64,000 nucleotides of DNA from Hyphodiscus hymeniophilus (lineage: Eukaryota; Ascomycota; Leotiomycetes; Helotiales; Hyphodiscaceae): contig VNKQ01000018.1 in assembly GCA_016508695.1 (NCBI GenBank), forward strand, positions 124,001-188,000, given 5' to 3'. Shown one piece after another: positions 60,473-64,000 of the stretch (position 1 is the stretch's first letter; every line of letters begins with the position of its first letter). Position numbers and translations under genes: made by a program. The notes under the pieces were generated by a model, which was not told the DNA's origin, made no database searches, and saw only the letters and a program-made list of their open reading frames with translations.

Positions 60473-61876
60473 ATGAGACTTTCTATTCTGGCCAGTGCCT
60501 TCGTTGGTGCTGTTGCCGTCTCAGCTTCTCCTGTTCTCGAACAACGTCAGGAAAGATCTGTGGAGGGAGATATGGTGGTTGTTAGGGATACTATCGTTTA
60601 TGTTGAGGACTGTGAAGTTGTCACACCCAAAGTGTTCATCATCTCCATGGTATATACTCCATCTCACCTACCCTCCCCCATCATTCACCCTAACATCCTC
60701 TAGTTCTCACCAGAGGCCGACATCTGGTACAAGAATGCCGAAACCCCAGGATCGATTGGCAATCTTCTAGCAAAGAATATCACCGTCCCAGGTTTCTCTC
60801 CCCTCTTCCCACAAGCACACTGCCTTGCCGATGGATCAGTCTGCCAACTCACAACCGGCGAGTCGGAAATCAACGCCGCGTCCACCATCTCTGCTCTGAT
60901 GCTGTCTCCTCTCTTCGATCTCAAGAAGACCTATTTCCTCATTGGCGGCATCGCGGGAATAAATCCCAAGCATGGCACACTCGCAGACGTTGCATTCTCC
61001 AAATACGCCATTCAAGTTGCTTTGCAATACGAATTCGACGCCCGTGAGATACCAGAAAACTTCACCACTGGATATGTGCCCCAAGGAGCATTCGCCCCAG
61101 ATGAGTATCCGTCCAGCATCTACGGAACGGAAGTTTTCGAAGTCAACGAAGCCCTCCGCGACATCGCAGTCGAATTCGCCAAAACCGCAAAGTTGAACGA
61201 CAGCACCGATGCCGTTGCCTACCGTGCTCACTACACGGACGAGGGCGTAACAATCTTTGAAGCCGCCACCAAAGCGCCCGGAATCATCACCTGCGACGTC
61301 GCAACCTCCGATGTCTACTACTCAGGTGCCCTCCTTGGCGAAGCATTTGAAAATACCACCACGCTCTTCACAAACGGCAGCGGAGTCTACTGCATGAAAG
61401 CACAAGAAGACAACGCAACCCTCGAAGCGATGATCCGCGCAGCCATCAACAAAGTCGTCGATTTCTCCCGCATCATAATCATGCGCACCGCCTCGGATTT
61501 CGACCGCCCCTACCCCGGCGAATCCGACACCTTCCACCTCCTATACTCGACCCAGGGTGGGTTCACCCCCGCGATTGCGAATATCTACCTCGCTGGGACG
61601 CCTGTTGTGAAGGGGATACTTGACGGGTGGTGGAAGACATTCGAGAAGGGTGTCAAGCCGAAGAATTACATCGGTGATATCTTCGGCACGTTAGGCGGAA
61701 CGCCGGATTTCGGACCGGGGAATGCGTTTGGCGGTATCCCGCAGACGACCGAGACGGAGGAGACGAGCCAGGTCTCTAGACGGGATTCCTACAAGAGGAG
61801 TCCGTCGCGAGCGATGATGAAGGGTGCTCTGGGTGCCGAACTCGCGAGAAGGGCGAACGGGAATGCTGAATCCTGA
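60473..61876 (+). CDS. Secreted purine nucleoside permease-like protein (NUP family)
   Basis: A NUP-family protein of 449 residues. Exons are 60473-60649 and 60704-61876. A signal peptide (MRLSILASAFVGAVAVSASP) precedes a core with KVFIISM joined to FSPEADIWY, then NLLAKNITVPGFSPLFPQAH, YFLIGGIAGINPKHGTLADV, KAPGIITCDVATSDVYYSG, IIIMRTASDFDRPYPGESDT and the C-terminal GFTPAIANIYLAG. In Candida NUP was described as a nucleoside permease, but the fold resembles nucleoside phosphorylases and the signal peptide here implies a secreted or cell-surface protein. The C-terminus is a basic, unstructured tail. The biochemical role (transport versus nucleoside hydrolysis or phosphorolysis) is unsettled. 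Confidence 0.88.
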
Positions 61877-62873
61877 GTTTTGACTTAAAAGCTTGCGATT
61901 AACGGGGACTTTTCTGCCTAGGTGCTGTATATTTTTAACTCATTTATATATGGGGAGAAGCTCCGGGCCTTCACCCGTCAGAGCTTGGCTCGGCTACCTT
62001 GGGGGTCATCATTTTGGGACATTCTATATTCCTTGGATAAGTAAGGCATTGGAGCATACTCCTGATAGCATTTAGCGAAAAGTGGACGCATTTATCATTA
62101 GCTTTCTTTTCCGAGCGTCGCTGGGATTAGTTCTTGTATGACAAAAGCGTAGGGTTCACTTCCTAGCTCAATTATTCGTTCAGACTGCTTCGCTTCAGCC
62201 TCCTCTTCCATGCGAGTGTGAATTCATCAAGTAAGCTCGTAGTTCTACCACCGTCGAGTTCTGAGCGTAGTCCATCTGGTATTACCCCAGCCCGCTCAAT
62301 CGAAAAACATCAAAAGCTCCTTCGCTACAATCCACGAACTCTAGAACATTCCCGTGCAAACGAGAAGTCTCATAAATCCCCTTACCCGACTTGAAGACAT
62401 TACCATCAATATTGGCGTCTACTTTTTAATCTATCTTCGGAAGTTTTTTCAATATCACCGCACAGGTGCCCCGCTGATGGTTTGTTTCCTAGTTTGACGA
62501 GTTTGTCTGGTGTGTCGAAGGGAATGACCACCAGGGGCTCAACAAAAAAGTTCTATCTACTTCGGATCATCTACCTTGATCACGTCTATTGCATTTCTCG
62601 CCCGTGTTCAGATTTTGCGAAGCATTTTCACGCCCTCGGAACTGGTCACATTGGCAGAGAACACATATTTTATTTTGATAAAAATGACCATTTCATGTAT
62701 ACATTTGTTTTGATCCCAATCCCAACTCCTTTTGCCCGTTGAAATCTAAGCGCTGATTCCTACGCTACGCAATACTCCGTCGCTACAATAAGAAGAAGCG
62801 CCTCCACAAAAAGCACAAAACGAGGCTATGCTCCAAACGCCAAGCCATGTGATCGATCAAGCACGAAAGATAT
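61877..62873. other. Intergenic between convergent genes
   Basis: About 1 kb with no supported coding feature. It contains the 3' ends of the NUP-like gene and the repeat protein. Confidence 0.4.
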
Positions 62874-64000
62874 CTACATAGCAGCGAAAGCAAAGGCAGC
62901 CACAGCTCCAGCAGCCAACATTGGGCCGCGCGTGACCATTGCCGCACCGCCAGTCGACGAGGAGGTCGAAGTCGAAGTCGCAGCAGGCGTCGCCGTGAGT
63001 CCATCAGCATAATAGAACGTCCCACTCGCGGCCGATGTCGCACTGGCAACGAGCGAAGCAGCGTTGGAAGCGGACAGTGTGACGACCGCCTGGCCGTGGC
63101 ACGTCAAGCCATGAGAGACGACCGAGACGGCGCGCTTGTCGAAGATGACATCTGGGCGCGGGGGAGGAACCCAGGTTGCTGCGAAGTCTTCCGCAGCGTT
63201 GTGCACGTTATTGACGTCGCTGCTGATTGCGCTCTTGTGCACGGTGACAGTCGCTCGCTTCTCGACCACAACATCTGGGCGAACCCAGGTTGCTTCAAAG
63301 TCTTCCGCGCCGTGGCGCCAGTTGTTGACATCGCTGCTGATTGCGCTCTTGTGGACGGTAACAGTTGCACGCTTCTCGACCACGACATCTGGTCGAACCC
63401 AGGTAGCTGCGAAGTCTTCCGCAGCGTTGTGCAAGTTGTTGACGTCGCTGCTGATTGCACTTTTGTCAATGGTGACAGTCGCACGCTTCTCGACCACGAC
63501 ATCTGGTCGAACCCAGGTTGCTTCAAAGTCTTCCGCACCGTTGCGCCAGTGTTCAACATCGCTGCTAATTGCGCTTTTATGTACGGTGACAGTGTCGCGC
63601 TTGGCGAATGGGTCAGGAGGTGGGGTGAAGGTAGATGCGAATGCTGCGACGCTGCTGGACATGCTGGTGACGACATTGTGGATGGATTGAGAATTAGCAG
63701 TGATGAATGTTGATACACTTGCAACGTCGGCGCTTAGTGCTGTTGAGATGGAGCTTGAATGTGCTGTGTAAAAAGTTGATGCGCCGCTGAAACCAGAGGA
63801 TACTGCACTGGAGATCACATCGCCAGACCACTGGCCATTTACGCAACAAATGCTAGGAATCGGTGTCAGTTTCATCACCAGATCCAAAGAGAAGGGAGAA
63901 ATACCCATCGAAAACTTCACCGTTGCAGCCAGCATCTCTTGCACCAATAGACGCACTTACAAGCGAACTCGCCGAGAGGCCCGCAAAAAGAAATGATGAT
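62874..64000 (-). CDS. Secreted Kex2-type tandem-repeat precursor protein (5' partial)
   Basis: 357 residues are visible; the start codon lies beyond the window. Exons on the minus strand are from past 64000 to 63905, then 63852-62874, with a 52-nt intron that restores FDGICCVNGQWSGD. The first visible residues (SSFLFAGLSASSLVSAS) are the end of a signal peptide. Three Cys follow at about residues 25-34, then a Ser/Thr-rich helix region. Four repeats of 38, 38, 38 and 41 residues come next, each opening A/D-TVTV/I and ending in Lys-Arg, with a fifth Lys-Arg just before repeat 1. The rest is a Ser/Ala/Thr-rich stalk ending in a hydrophobic tail (GPMLAAGAVAAFAFAAM), like a GPI signal. No known domain. 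The layout suggests a Kex2-processed peptide precursor; peptide release is an inference. Confidence 0.75.
63132..63596 (-). repeat. Four coding tandem repeats (114, 114, 114 and 123 bp)
   Basis: Repeat 1 is 63596-63483, repeat 2 is 63482-63369, repeat 3 is 63368-63255 and repeat 4 is 63254-63132. The units are highly similar in DNA. Repeats 1 and 3 share WRNG/WRHG-AEDFEATW, and 2 and 4 share HNAAEDFAATW, so the array is an A-B-A-B duplication of a two-unit block. Long open frames on the opposite strand here are a by-product of the 3n period. Confidence 0.9.

Noticed and set aside
63096..63724. Long open frames of about 184-206 codons on both strands over the repeat array
   Set aside because: They mirror the 114-bp (3n) repeat of the minus-strand gene, so any open frame in one unit stays open in all. 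They lack signal peptides, splice sites and plausible composition compared with the called frame.

Overview
The window is 64 kb of nuclear DNA from a filamentous ascomycete (Pezizomycotina). The evidence is many short introns (about 44-120 nt, mostly GT-AG), long low-complexity linkers in conserved proteins, and fungal families: a FYVE-containing Fab1 lipid kinase, an Iks1-type kinase, a Cet1-type RNA triphosphatase, an AA14-like LPMO and a secreted NUP-family protein. A Leotiomycete is plausible but not proven. Exon boundaries were read by eye from splice sites, reading frame and family conservation. I saw no tRNA, rRNA, transposon or CRISPR.

Layout, 0-17 kb: a partial gene at the left edge, a short-chain dehydrogenase (-), GPI mannosyltransferase I (-), the translin-associated nuclease TRAX (+), an Mpv17/Sym1 membrane protein (+), eIF4E (+), a divergent pair of a mitochondrial BolA (-) and a malonyl-CoA synthetase (+), and a long TPP1/Tpz1-like telomere protein whose OB fold is split over three exons (-).

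Layout, 17-37 kb: the PI3P 5-kinase Fab1 (+), a secreted AA14-like copper oxidase with a Ser/Ala-rich tail (+), the mRNA 5'-triphosphatase (-) and proteasome subunit Rpn2 (+). Fab1 and Rpn2 each show an apparent one-base frame break at a run of G.

Layout, 39-64 kb: a nutrition group of NCS1 transporter (+), flavocytochrome b2-like dehydrogenase (+) and sugar transporter (-); then a Myb/SANT protein (+), COX10 (-), a DHA1-type drug transporter (+), an Iks1-like kinase (+) and a secreted purine nucleoside permease-like protein (+). At the right edge lies a partial secreted protein (-) made of four near-identical 38-41-residue repeats, each ending in Lys-Arg, with a hydrophobic GPI-like tail.

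Most genes are core housekeeping functions. The accessory and most novel content is the Kex2-type repeat precursor at the right edge, the AA14-like oxidase, and the 39-46 kb transporter/dehydrogenase group. BolA and malonyl-CoA synthetase share a 259-bp promoter, and both could feed mitochondrial lipoate synthesis.
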